DNA of 57,160 nt from CAZXPA01 sp964642485 (GTDB lineage: Bacteria > Patescibacteriota > Patescibacteriia > UBA2591 > UBA6264): positions 1 to 57,160 of the forward strand of contig CAZXPA010000001.1 of NCBI GenBank assembly GCA_964642485.1, in the 5' to 3' direction. The position numbers were made by a program, and so were the translations under genes. This document shows positions 25,225 through 33,096 of this stretch, piece by piece (position 1 is the first letter of the stretch; each line of letters begins with the position of its first letter). Below the pieces are notes generated by a model, which saw nothing but the letters and a program-made list of their open reading frames with translations, did no database searches and was not told the origin of the DNA.

Positions 25225-26628
25225 ATGATTATCTATGACCTAATCCATGGCTATCAGCCATTTGATCCAGGCGATCCAGTTCCTGAGTGGATAAAAGGGA
25301 ATTTAAAACAAATTTTTTTACCTACTTCCTTGGCAATGAAAAAAGGTTTAATTCCTCGAGGGGCTCAGCTTCAAGGCTGGACTATTGATGTCTGGTTAGC
25401 AGCAAAAAAACCAATAAGGGATTTGGCTAAAAAAACTTTTAATAATTTAAAAATTGCCAATCAAAAAGGAAATATAGAAATTGGCATTAGTGCTTATAGC
25501 CATCCGATTTTACCAATGCTAAGCAGTGATTTAATTCAAGCCCAGATTCTCTTAGACAAAGAGGTGGTTGAACAGTATCTTGGTAAAGCAACCTGGTTTT
25601 GGCCGCCAGAGGGAGCAATTGATAGACGAGTTTTAAAAATAATTCACCAGACCTTTCCTAATTTAATTTTACTAATTCCCGACAAGGCAATTGGCAGGTA
25701 TAATTTTAGTGGACCAATAAAAATTAAGTTTCCTGACTCGCCCTGCCTGCCTGGCGGCCGGCAGGCGGCCGGCAGGAAAAAGGATTTTCAAAAAGCCATT
25801 GTTTTTAATACTTTGTTGAAGGATTTATTTATGAATGCCGAGGATTACCGGAAAAAGCCAAAATATATTAAAAGACCAAAGCACTTGCCTGATAAATTAG
25901 TCTGGTCACAGGTTCGTCGGATGGTTCATTCTCCTAAAGTATTTTTACAAGTTTTAGAATATTTGCGCTCCGCGCAAAATTCTCTTACCAATTACGAATC
26001 TAAACGAATTACGAATAAATTTAAAAGTGATTGCTTTGTTTTAATGAGGGACTGGGAGAATGCTGGTTCTAAAAGAGGGCTGAGAAAAATAAAGGGAGCT
26101 GTCCCTGAACAGAGATTGCCCCCAAAAGAGATTGGTAATTTTTTAAAATTTAGAAATCAAACCGGCCCGTCTGGCTTTGCCAGGCCAAGCGGGCGGATAA
26201 ATTTTTGCCTGCCCAGTCAATTTAATTGGCAAAGAGCAGAAATTATCCCAATTTCTAAGATTATCCCCTGTTCTTGGGATATGGAATCAACCCCCAAAGA
26301 TCCTTTTCCCTGGTGGCAGCCAAATAAACATGGGGCAGTTTGGCGGAAATGCAAACCTTTTCGGAGAAAGAGAATGATTGAATGGCAAGAGTTAATTAAA
26401 GAATTTAATCAGATTTTTCAACAAAGGATTAAACAGCAAGGAGGGCTAAAAAAAGCTTTGAAAAATAAAGAGTTTAAAGATTTGTTAAAAAGGACTCTGC
26501 CAGCTCTTCATTCTTGTATTGGTTGGCATTATTTTGCTAAACGAGCCTGGAAACCAGATTATCAATATTCTCAGCAGGCCTTGAAGAATATAGTTTTACC
26601 AGGTTTAAAAAGGTTAAAAAATTTATGA
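25225..26628 (+). CDS. Divergent GH57-like glycoside hydrolase
   Basis: 467 residues. GH57 regions remain visible but are altered: LIHGYQPFDPG (residues 6-16), ISAYSHPILPML (about 93), TWFWPPEGAIDRRVL (about 128-142; Glu about 134 in the nucleophile position) and VLMRDWENAG (about 272; Asp in the acid/base position). It differs strongly from its two neighbours and may have another specificity. Three GC-rich or repeat-derived inserts are translated in frame: DSPCLPGGRQAAGRKKD (25736-25786), KGAVPEQRLPPKE (about 26092-26131) and TGPSGFARPSGR (about 26160-26197). They probably fall in surface loops. The end overlaps the next GH57 gene by 4 nt, indicating translational coupling. Confidence 0.75.
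   Translation: MIIYDLIHGYQPFDPGDPVPEWIKGNLKQIFLPTSLAMKKGLIPRGAQLQGWTIDVWLAAKKPIRDLAKKTFNNLKIANQKGNIEIGISAYSHPILPMLSSDLIQAQILLDKEVVEQYLGKATWFWPPEGAIDRRVLKIIHQTFPNLILLIPDKAIGRYNFSGPIKIKFPDSPCLPGGRQAAGRKKDFQKAIVFNTLLKDLFMNAEDYRKKPKYIKRPKHLPDKLVWSQVRRMVHSPKVFLQVLEYLRSAQNSLTNYESKRITNKFKSDCFVLMRDWENAGSKRGLRKIKGAVPEQRLPPKEIGNFLKFRNQTGPSGFARPSGRINFCLPSQFNWQRAEIIPISKIIPCSWDMESTPKDPFPWWQPNKHGAVWRKCKPFRRKRMIEWQELIKEFNQIFQQRIKQQGGLKKALKNKEFKDLLKRTLPALHSCIGWHYFAKRAWKPDYQYSQQALKNIVLPGLKRLKNL
25742..25776. repeat. GC-rich palindromic insert inside the GH57 gene (first)
   Basis: The outer arms CCTGCC and GGCAGG enclose further GGCGGCC/GGCCGGC pieces, almost pure G+C in a gene that is otherwise AT-rich. It is translated in frame as a Pro/Gly/Arg-rich loop. 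Confidence 0.75.
26093..26134. repeat. Insert related to the GGGGACTGTCCCC element of rsmA
   Basis: It aligns along about 42 nt with 36588-36629 inside rsmA: both run from an ATAA through GGG..CTGTCCC.GAA to CCCC(C)AAAAGAGA. Both are translated in the equivalent frame (GAVPEQRLPPKE here, GTVPEWGLSPKE in rsmA). This copy has lost most of its palindromic symmetry. Confidence 0.7.
26165..26194. repeat. GC-rich palindromic insert inside the GH57 gene (third)
   Basis: Nested arms: GCCCG (26165-26169) with CGGGC (26190-26194), and CTGGC-TTT-GCCAG (26171-26183). It is in frame, encoding TGPSGFARPSGR, and is out of keeping with the local base composition. Confidence 0.7.
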
Positions 26629-28601
26629 AATGGGCTAATTTTTTACATTTTTATCAACCATATAATCAGCAGCCTGATATTTTAGAAAGAGTTGTTAATG
26701 AAAGCTATCGCAAAGTTATTGCTGGATTGGCCTCCAACCCAGAGACAAGAATTACCATTAATATTAATGCTGGTTTGACTGAGCTTTTAGTAAAAAATGG
26801 TTATGCTGATTTAGTTGAGCAAATTAAAACTTTTGCTCAAGGGGGCCAGATTGAATTTGTTGGTGGAGTTAAATATCATCCTTTTTTGCCTCTTTTACCT
26901 AAAGATGAGATCAAGAGGCAAATTAGACTTAATGATCAAACAAATAAAAAATATTTTGGTCAAGCCTGGAAGCCGCGAGGGTTTTATTCTCCAGAACTAG
27001 CCTATAGTAAGAAAGTCGCCCGGGCGGCCAGAGAAGCGGGCTTTAAATGGATTTTAGCCGAGGAATTAGCTTGTGCTAAAAAGGCGGGTTTTAAAAAGAT
27101 ATATAATATTAAAGGGCTAGATGATTTTAAAATCATTTTTCGTGATAAAAAAATTAGCGTTTTAATTCTCTCCGCAATTGTTCGTAATTTAAAATCTTTA
27201 ATTCAGGAAGTTGGTCAAGAAGAATTTAAAAAGAATCGTTATCTTTTAACCGTAATGGATGCGGAGACCTTTGGCCATCATCGGCCAGGGTTAGAGAATT
27301 TTCTTTTCCAAATATATCAGGACAGAAAAATACCCAAGGTTTTTATTTCTGACCTAGTTAAAGAGTTTGGTGTTAATGAAGAAATTGAGCCTCGAGATAG
27401 TACTTGGTCTTCTGAAGAACAGGATTTTTGGTTGGAAAAGGAAAAAGAACATAGTTTTACTCTTTGGAATCATCCAGAAAATCCCATTCATCGGATTCAA
27501 TGGGAATTCACTTATTTTGTTATTGATTTGGTTAAAAGAATTAACACTCAAGTTCCTTGGTATAAAGAGATTCGTCAAAAGTTAGATCGTGCTTTGCAGT
27601 CAGACCAATATTGGTGGGCTTCAGCCAAGCCGTGGTGGTCTTTAGAAATGATTGAGCAAGGAGCTTTTATTCTAAAACAAGTGGTTTTTTCTATTCCGGA
27701 TGTTAGTCAAAGGAATAAGAATAAGGCCGAAGAATATTACCGCCAGATAATTGACCTGGCTTTTCAATGGCAGCGGAGTGGAAAAATTCGTCAGGCTTAT
27801 CGTCAGGCCATGGATACAGTCAAGTTAAGACCTTATAAAAAAAGAGTTTTGGTTGGCCAGTTTAATGCCATGGTTTTAGAATTTGAAGATGAGATGAATA
27901 AAGCAATTAAAGACCAAGAATTTGAAAAAGCCATTAAATGGCGTGATGCTATTTATAAGTTAAAAAGCGGGATGGATATTTATGATGTTTTACATGTAGT
28001 TGATGATTTGCGCCAAGTGAGACATTTACCTTCACTTAAAGATTATTGGGAGCATGCACCTGAAGAATTTTCCAGCTTTGCTAAAAAATCTTTTACTAGT
28101 TTTCAAAAGAAAAAATTTGTGCAAAAACAACCTAGCCATTTTTTAAATGAAATAAAAGCAGCTTTGTTAAAAAGGAAAATGGGTCATCCTTTGGGATTTT
28201 TTAAAGATGAATATAATAATGTTTATTTCTGCGAAGTACCCAGTCAACATATTGAACATTGGCCAGGAGAAAGAGGATGGGATGCAATGAGTATAATCAA
28301 ATTTTCTCGTTCAGGAACATATCATCAACCTCATCAATGTTTTTATCAATTTAAAAAGGGAAAACTAAAAATAATAGTTAAACCCCAAAGTTTGGTTAAT
28401 CAAATTTTAAAGTTTCTTAAACAGCATGACATTGGTCAAGGCAGGTCATTAAAATTAGCTATTTTAGCAGAAAGCCAGAGATGGTCACCAATCTTTTTTA
28501 AAAAAGATAAGAAAGGAGAGTTGGTCGCCACTATTCCGTATAGAGTTTCTGCCCAAGGGCAGGGTTTTAAATTCAAGATATCAGGCTTTAGCCTGAAATA
28601 A
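26625..28601 (+). CDS. GH57 glycoside hydrolase with a C-terminal UVR-motif extension
   Basis: 658 residues. The N-terminal 400 residues are a GH57 domain: FLHFYQPYN (about 6), GGVKYHPFLPLLPK (about 80), GFYSPELAYSKK (nucleophile Glu about 122), LTVMDAETFGHH (Asp about 212) and QYWWASAKPWWSLEM (about 326). A second part of about 250 residues follows. It includes FEDEMNKAIKDQEFEKAIKW (about 425), very like the UVR motif of UvrB/UvrC and of ClpC-type regulators, and a C-terminal module of unknown fold with HLNEIKAALLKRKMGHPLG-like sequence. A GH57-UVR fusion is unusual; UVR motifs mediate protein contacts. The gene overlaps the previous GH57 gene by 4 nt. Confidence 0.83.
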   Translation: MKWANFLHFYQPYNQQPDILERVVNESYRKVIAGLASNPETRITININAGLTELLVKNGYADLVEQIKTFAQGGQIEFVGGVKYHPFLPLLPKDEIKRQIRLNDQTNKKYFGQAWKPRGFYSPELAYSKKVARAAREAGFKWILAEELACAKKAGFKKIYNIKGLDDFKIIFRDKKISVLILSAIVRNLKSLIQEVGQEEFKKNRYLLTVMDAETFGHHRPGLENFLFQIYQDRKIPKVFISDLVKEFGVNEEIEPRDSTWSSEEQDFWLEKEKEHSFTLWNHPENPIHRIQWEFTYFVIDLVKRINTQVPWYKEIRQKLDRALQSDQYWWASAKPWWSLEMIEQGAFILKQVVFSIPDVSQRNKNKAEEYYRQIIDLAFQWQRSGKIRQAYRQAMDTVKLRPYKKRVLVGQFNAMVLEFEDEMNKAIKDQEFEKAIKWRDAIYKLKSGMDIYDVLHVVDDLRQVRHLPSLKDYWEHAPEEFSSFAKKSFTSFQKKKFVQKQPSHFLNEIKAALLKRKMGHPLGFFKDEYNNVYFCEVPSQHIEHWPGERGWDAMSIIKFSRSGTYHQPHQCFYQFKKGKLKIIVKPQSLVNQILKFLKQHDIGQGRSLKLAILAESQRWSPIFFKKDKKGELVATIPYRVSAQGQGFKFKISGFSLK

Positions 28602-28676
28602 CCTCACTAAACTACTAATCTATATAAATACGAATATTAGTACTATTAGTAGGGATTCGTAATTTCGTAAGGTCCC

Positions 28677-29756
28677 ATGATATTTATTAAAGTTAAAACA
28701 AGGATAGACCCAAAAAAAACCCTTGATAAAGAGTACATGTTTTCATTTTTTAAAAAAAGAGGACAGAAATTTTTATCTATAAACGAGAAATTAATTGATT
28801 TGAAAATTGATTTGATTAGAAATTTCCAAGGTAAATTCAGGAATATGGGTTTGAGATATGAATTAATAATAACCCCTGCCAATTCCCCCTTAAAAAGGGG
28901 GAGAAAAAGAAGGGGCGTGAGGAAAAAGATAGTTCGAGCCAGAATTCACAAATATCAAGATATCCCCAGAAGAGAATGGCGAGTTCTTAATTATTTTAAA
29001 AAAGTCGGTCTAGAAAAAATTACTCCTCGACCCTTAGATTATTTTAAGCCTTTAAACATACTTTTTTATTTAGAAACCCCTGGATACTCTTTTGAAGGAA
29101 TACTTGCCCAAAGAAAGCCAAACATACTTTTAAGATTTGTTCCTTTAATTGCTAAATGGTTAAATCGGATTCATGGTTTAAATAAAAGACTAGCATTTTT
29201 ACCTGTTAAAACCATTCAAGAGGAAAAACGCGAGCGTCAACATTGGTTTTTTTTGGTAAGAAAATGTATGCCGAGTTTTTATCCTTTATTCAGCCAACTT
29301 TTAAAAGAGCTTTGGGGTTTAAAACAAAAAAACAAAGGCCTGTTTTTAAAGCCTTCTCAATATAGGTTGGTTCATGGAGATTTTCATTGGGGGAACATTA
29401 TTAGGAACAAAAATAATTTCCGGATAATAGATTTTGGCACAGCTTTTTTAGGAGATCCTTTGGAAGATATTGGTGGTTTTTTAGCTCAAAATGATTCAAT
29501 GTTCCGCTATTATGCTCCTAGATTTATAAAAAAGAGCCGGGAAATTAGAGAGGTTTTTTTAAAGAATTATTTTAAAAAGCCTTTTTTAAAGAGCCAGAAA
29601 TGCCGCTTGCTTTATTTTGAAATTCAGAAAATATTAGAGATGGCCGCAATTTTGGCCCTTATTGAATCAAATGAAAAAAACAAAACAAGAGGCGTGGCAA
29701 GATTATTAAGAGAGGCAGAAAAAAAAATTAAAATTGTTAAAATGTTAAAATGTTAA
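28677..29756 (+). CDS. APH-fold (aminoglycoside phosphotransferase-like) kinase
   Basis: 359 residues. The kinase signature is LVHGDFHWGNII (catalytic Asp about 234, Asn about 239) followed by FRIIDFGTAFLGDPLEDIGG (metal-binding Asp about 252). The N-terminal lobe is divergent and contains a basic insert (TPANSPLKRGRKRRG, about 64-79) encoded by a CCCCCTT/AAGGGGG hairpin. The substrate is unknown: the family includes drug, choline, homoserine and maltose kinases. Its place after three GH57 genes makes a sugar or maltooligosaccharide kinase an attractive but unproven idea. The last residues (KIVKMLKC) are translated octamer repeat. Confidence 0.75.
   Translation: MIFIKVKTRIDPKKTLDKEYMFSFFKKRGQKFLSINEKLIDLKIDLIRNFQGKFRNMGLRYELIITPANSPLKRGRKRRGVRKKIVRARIHKYQDIPRREWRVLNYFKKVGLEKITPRPLDYFKPLNILFYLETPGYSFEGILAQRKPNILLRFVPLIAKWLNRIHGLNKRLAFLPVKTIQEEKRERQHWFFLVRKCMPSFYPLFSQLLKELWGLKQKNKGLFLKPSQYRLVHGDFHWGNIIRNKNNFRIIDFGTAFLGDPLEDIGGFLAQNDSMFRYYAPRFIKKSREIREVFLKNYFKKPFLKSQKCRLLYFEIQKILEMAAILALIESNEKNKTRGVARLLREAEKKIKIVKMLKC
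28873..28915. repeat. Palindromic insert inside the APH-like kinase gene
   Basis: The inner hairpin TCCCCCTT-AAA-AAGGGGGA (28884-28902) and the outer CCCCT/AGGGGC bases form one element that is translated in frame into a Pro/Lys/Arg-rich stretch of the N-lobe. Confidence 0.7.
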
Positions 29757-29772
29757 ATTGTTAAATTGTCCT
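29730..29772 (+). repeat. Octamer array at the kinase end / PHP start
   Basis: Units ATTGTTAA, AATGTTAA (twice), ATTGTTAA (twice). It encodes the kinase C-terminus (IVKMLKC), contains its TAA, and ends 5 nt before the PHP start at 29773. It includes TAAAAT boxes preceded by TG, but the nearest clear one is farther from the start codon than in other genes. Confidence 0.6.
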
Positions 29773-30687
29773 ATGATTGATTTACATATGCACTCCTATT
29801 TTTCTGATGGGATTTATTCACCAGAAGATTTAATTAAAAAAGCAAAAAAAGCTGGTTTTAATTTTATTTCCTTAACTGATCATAATGGAATTGATGGGGT
29901 AAAAGAATTTTTAAATAAAGGAGAACGAGCTGGATTAAAAGTTATATCTGGAGTAGAAATTTATACTCATTATCCCGCTCGCCATCGCTACGCCCAGGCG
30001 TCAGCGGGCGAGCAAAAACAAAACCTTCATCTTTTAGGTTACGGATTTGATTTAGAAAATAAAGAATTAAATTCAGCCTTAAAAGAACTTCAAGCTCAAC
30101 GTATTCCTCGAATAAAGCAAGCAATTAAACTTTTACAAGCAGATAATTGGCAAATAACCGAAAAAGAGATTTTCAGTTTTCCTTCTGTTTATCTTGGTTT
30201 ATTTCAATTAGCAAGTGTTTTACAAAAACACCCTCAAAACTGGGAGCGAATAAAAAAAGATTTTAATTGGTTTAAGGGTAAAATTATTCCAATTACTGAG
30301 ATTATTGTTAAGTATTTTATAAAAGATAGTCACTCCATTTATGGCGGCAAATCAATCTGCCCAGAAACAAGAATTCTAGTTGACCAGGCAATTAAATTAA
30401 TTAAACAAGCTGGAGGTAAAACAGTTTTGGCTCACCCGGGCGAGCATCTTTCTTGGAAACATGATGTTTTAATTGCTGAATTAAAAAAAATAGGATTGGA
30501 TGGGCTCGAAGCAGTTTCTGCTCATCATTCTTGGCAGGAAATAGAGCATTGGCAGAAACTTGCCAGGGAATTAGATCTAATAATTACACCTGGTTCTGAT
30601 TTTCATGGAGATTTACCCCACGAATGGGGTTTTCCAATTCAAAGTCAATGGGAATATTTTACCCCTAACATTGTTGTTGAAATTTGA
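29773..30687 (+). CDS. PHP-domain phosphoesterase (TrpH-like)
   Basis: 304 residues. The metal-binding motifs of the polymerase and histidinol phosphatase family are present: DLHMHSYFSDG (residues 3-13), LTDHNGIDG (about 35-43), GVEIYTH (about 60), VLAHPGEH (about 219) and SDFHGDLPHEWG (about 274-285). TrpH-type PHP proteins are 5'-3' exonucleases or nucleotide phosphoesterases; the substrate here is unknown. The frame begins at 29758, but those five codons lie in octamer repeat, so the ATG at 29773 is chosen. Thirteen residues (ARHRYAQASAGEQ) between EIYTHYP and NLHLLGYG come from a GC-rich hairpin (29977-30013). The domain's usual chain passes straight through this point, so it is an insertion. 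Confidence 0.87.
   Translation: MIDLHMHSYFSDGIYSPEDLIKKAKKAGFNFISLTDHNGIDGVKEFLNKGERAGLKVISGVEIYTHYPARHRYAQASAGEQKQNLHLLGYGFDLENKELNSALKELQAQRIPRIKQAIKLLQADNWQITEKEIFSFPSVYLGLFQLASVLQKHPQNWERIKKDFNWFKGKIIPITEIIVKYFIKDSHSIYGGKSICPETRILVDQAIKLIKQAGGKTVLAHPGEHLSWKHDVLIAELKKIGLDGLEAVSAHHSWQEIEHWQKLARELDLIITPGSDFHGDLPHEWGFPIQSQWEYFTPNIVVEI
29977..30013. repeat. GC-rich palindromic insert inside the PHP gene
   Basis: Outer arms GCTCGCC (29977-29983) and GGCGAGC (30007-30013), with inner CGCTACGCC and GGCGTCAGCG arms. It adds a whole number of codons (about 39 nt) between two conserved strands of the domain, so the frame is kept. Confidence 0.8.
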
Positions 30688-30695
30688 TTTCAACA
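30675..30695. repeat. Diverged copy of the RAYT-2 palindrome across the PHP stop
   Basis: Arms TGTTGAAAT and ATTTCAACA around TTG. It has the same 21-nt length and outer bases as the element flanking the second RAYT gene (arms TGTTGAAACC and GGTTTCAACA around A). The PHP stop codon TGA lies in its centre. A further half-copy, ATTTCAACAG, follows at 30697. Confidence 0.7.
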
Positions 30696-30718
30696 GATTT
30701 CAACAGATGTAAAAAGTG

Positions 30719-30756
30719 AAAAAGCAGCCCTATTAAAAGCAGCTGCTTTTTATTTT
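30719..30756. terminator. Intrinsic terminator between convergent genes
   Basis: Stem AAAAGCAGC ... GCTGCTTTT with a T-rich tail (TTTTTATTTT). Because the stem ends are A/T-rich it can act in both directions, ending the PHP transcript and that of the propeller gene. Confidence 0.75.
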
Positions 30757-30771
30757 GCTTCAACATCAATC

Positions 30772-31770
30772 TTATTCAGAAGTTATTGGTTTTAGGCTGC
30801 GAAAGATTCCGCCAATGGCTGCGGCAAAGATATGCCCGCTGGGGCTGATTGCTAAACCAAATACTGTTGGCTTGTCACTTTCTTCCAGAGGGGGTATCCC
30901 GCCATTAATTTCTTCCCAGGTATTTCCATTATCTATTGAATGAAAAGCTCCGAGATAGGCTCCAACAAAGACATCACTGCTTGAGCTGGTGATAATGGAT
31001 TTAACACTCTCATTTAAGTCAGTTTCTACCCAGGTGTTTCCATTATCTGTTGAACGAAATAGTCCCCAATCATTTCCAGCAAAAATATGCCCCAGTGAGT
31101 TTGTGGTAAGAGCCGTAGCAGACTTCTCCAGACCAGTATTGGTTTCCGTCCAATTGTCGCCATTGTCCATGGAACGGAAAAAATCGCCATCAGAGCCACT
31201 GGCAAAGATGTGTCCATCGGGGTTAATAGCAATAGAATAGATTACAGTGTTTGTCAAGCCATTATTTATTTCCGTCCAAGTTTCGCTATTATCTGTTGAG
31301 CGATATAACATACCTTTTCCTGCTCTTGCGACAAAGACATTATCAGCCGAATTAATAGCAATGGAGTTAACGCCAGCATATATATCAGGCCTAATTTCTG
31401 TCCAAGTGCCCCCATTATCTATTGAACGAAATAGGTCCCAGTGGGTTCCAGCGAAAACATACCCCAATGAGTTAATGGCAAGACATTTAGCGAATACGTC
31501 TGTTAAACCAACCTCTTCCCATGTTTCGCCATTGTCCATGGAACGAAGAACACCTTTATTCCCGCTTCCAGCAAAAATATGCCCTTGGGAGTTGGTAGCA
31601 AGAGATAATGTGAGGACATCGATTTCATAGACTTGCTCCCAGAAGTCTTCTGGCTCACCATTTCCATTATCTCCATCAGAATCAGTTGGCGATTTACTAC
31701 AACCTGAAATGACAAGGACAGCCGCAATCATCAAAACCAAGAATAGCAACGGATATTTTTTGCTTTTCAT
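30772..31770 (-). CDS. Beta-propeller lipoprotein (BNR/Ycf48-like repeats)
   Basis: 332 residues. The signal peptide ends in LVISGCS (lipobox, Cys about 24), followed by an acidic linker (DSDGDNGNGEPED). Then come seven repeats of about 38-42 residues of the type INSLGHIFAG..GLFRSTDNGNTW, each with the Asp-box-like S-x-D-N-G-x-T-W. Seven repeats suggest a complete seven-bladed propeller. It is surface-exposed and lipid-anchored; function unknown, perhaps binding. It has a strong Shine-Dalgarno sequence, GGAAGGAG, 5 nt before the ATG, unlike most genes here. It also appears richer in G+C than its neighbours and resembles proteins common in other phyla. I suspect recent transfer. Confidence 0.8.
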   Translation of the reverse strand: MKSKKYPLLFLVLMIAAVLVISGCSKSPTDSDGDNGNGEPEDFWEQVYEIDVLTLSLATNSQGHIFAGSGNKGVLRSMDNGETWEEVGLTDVFAKCLAINSLGYVFAGTHWDLFRSIDNGGTWTEIRPDIYAGVNSIAINSADNVFVARAGKGMLYRSTDNSETWTEINNGLTNTVIYSIAINPDGHIFASGSDGDFFRSMDNGDNWTETNTGLEKSATALTTNSLGHIFAGNDWGLFRSTDNGNTWVETDLNESVKSIITSSSSDVFVGAYLGAFHSIDNGNTWEEINGGIPPLEESDKPTVFGLAISPSGHIFAAAIGGIFRSLKPITSE

Positions 31771-31776
31771 TTTTTA

Positions 31777-31784
31777 CTCCTTCC
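31777..31784 (-). promoter_or_regulatory. Strong Shine-Dalgarno site of the propeller gene
   Basis: Minus strand GGAAGGAG, followed by TAAAA and the ATG at 31770. Most other starts in this window show no such site, so it marks the gene as different from its surroundings. Confidence 0.75.
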
Positions 31785-31831
31785 TTTTTTTGTTTGTTTT
31801 TTCTTCTTTTTTAAGATTTAAAGAGCTCCTT

Positions 31832-31869
31832 TATTGTTAAATTGTTTAATTGTTAAATTGTTTAATTGC
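31832..31869. repeat. Octamer array at the 3' end of the LysM-CHAP gene
   Basis: Alternating ATTGTTAA and ATTGTTTA units (five in all), overlapping the last codons and stop of the gene on the minus strand. Here the array stands at a gene end, not before a start, so not all arrays can be promoters. Confidence 0.7.
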
Positions 31870-33070
31870 TTTTAGGGTAAATATAGCCAAGGATTTTCCA
31901 GCCGTTCTGCCATTGTTTAGTAATATTTTTAAGAGAACGTTCTGAATATTGTCGACGTTTTAGTCCATTCATTTCAGAAATAGTTACTGTGCTCTCATCA
32001 AAACTTTCGACATAAGCCACGTGGCCATAATAACCACAGATCCAACTAGTACAGGTTAGGGTCATAATTGCTCCCTGACGAGGAGAGGATCCTGTTTCAT
32101 AGCCGTCTTTTTGGGCTTTTCTGTACCAATATTTAGCATGACTCCAGGAGGGGACACATTGACCCTGTTCAGTTGCCCATTTAAAAGCAGCCCAATCAGT
32201 ACATTGTCTAGAAACAAATCTATGACATTTAGTGTTGCTCCGCCAGTCCCAATAGTTTGAATAATTTTCTTGGACCAACTGAGGGGCAACTGACTGGTAT
32301 TTAGGTGCAGGCGGAGGTGGTGGGGTTCCTTCAGGGATAATAAGAATCTCGCCTGGTTTAAGAATTGACTCCTCTGTTAAATTATTGAATTCAGCGATTT
32401 GTTTGGTTGAAGCTTTGTATTTTTCTGCTAAATAAGAAAGGTTTTCACCCGTTTTTACTTTATGGGTTATTCCATTTATCGGCAGGATTTTTAATTCATC
32501 CCCTGGTCGGATAACAGACCAATAACCAAGATTATTTTCCCAGAGAACCGTACTCCATTTAAGGCCAAAGTTTTCAGCAATTGTACTGATTGTATTACCA
32601 GGTTGAACTATGTATTTTTCTATCTCCGTTCGGGTTATGCTTAAGAAATCAATCTCATTGACTTCTGTTTCTGGAGCCACTAAAATACTGCCCCCGAGAA
32701 TCAGAGCGATTTCTGAGTCCTCGCTTATGTCTATTATATCATCCTCACGCCAGGCGGCGATTTGAAAGTCTTGTTTTTGTTGGTCTTCACTTTCGTCAGA
32801 AATAGTCAGTAAGCCAGTTTCAATAATTATCTCTTGTTTTTGGAGAATTAATTTAGCCAGAAAACTTTCATTAGTTATTGCTGTTATTTCAAAATAAGAG
32901 AAAATAGTGAAAAGAACAATAATTACAATCAAAGGGGCTTGTTTAAAAGAGAAAAGTCGTCTTTGACATTTAAAATAAAAGCGGAAGATATAAATGAATC
33001 TTAAAATAATCTTTCGTCCTAGGCCTGCAGGCATTAATCGACTAAAATTTTTTGGCAAACTAATTTGCAT
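31862..33070 (-). CDS. LysM-CHAP cell-wall hydrolase, membrane-anchored
   Basis: 402 residues with one membrane segment (about 46-62) and a linker, then two LysM domains and a C-terminal CHAP domain. The LysM domains are YIVQPGNTISTIAENFG (about 160-198) and HKVKTGENLSYLAEKY (about 203-248). The CHAP domain has the catalytic Cys in SRQCTDWAAFKWA (about 285) and His in YYGHVAYVESF (about 345). LysM binds peptidoglycan and CHAP cuts its peptides. Extra Cys pairs (CTSWIC) hint at disulfides. The frame extends to a TTG at 33076, but the ATG at 33070 is preferred. The last codons lie in octamer repeat. It is divergent from leuS. Confidence 0.88.
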   Translation of the reverse strand: MQISLPKNFSRLMPAGLGRKIILRFIYIFRFYFKCQRRLFSFKQAPLIVIIVLFTIFSYFEITAITNESFLAKLILQKQEIIIETGLLTISDESEDQQKQDFQIAAWREDDIIDISEDSEIALILGGSILVAPETEVNEIDFLSITRTEIEKYIVQPGNTISTIAENFGLKWSTVLWENNLGYWSVIRPGDELKILPINGITHKVKTGENLSYLAEKYKASTKQIAEFNNLTEESILKPGEILIIPEGTPPPPPAPKYQSVAPQLVQENYSNYWDWRSNTKCHRFVSRQCTDWAAFKWATEQGQCVPSWSHAKYWYRKAQKDGYETGSSPRQGAIMTLTCTSWICGYYGHVAYVESFDESTVTISEMNGLKRRQYSERSLKNITKQWQNGWKILGYIYPKSN

Positions 33071-33096
33071 AAACAAAAATTTATGCTATGCTTAGT

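Noticed and set aside
30755..31630. Plus-strand open frames across the propeller gene
   Set aside because: Antisense shadows of repeated blades; the minus-strand frame has a signal peptide, seven regular repeats and a strong ribosome site.
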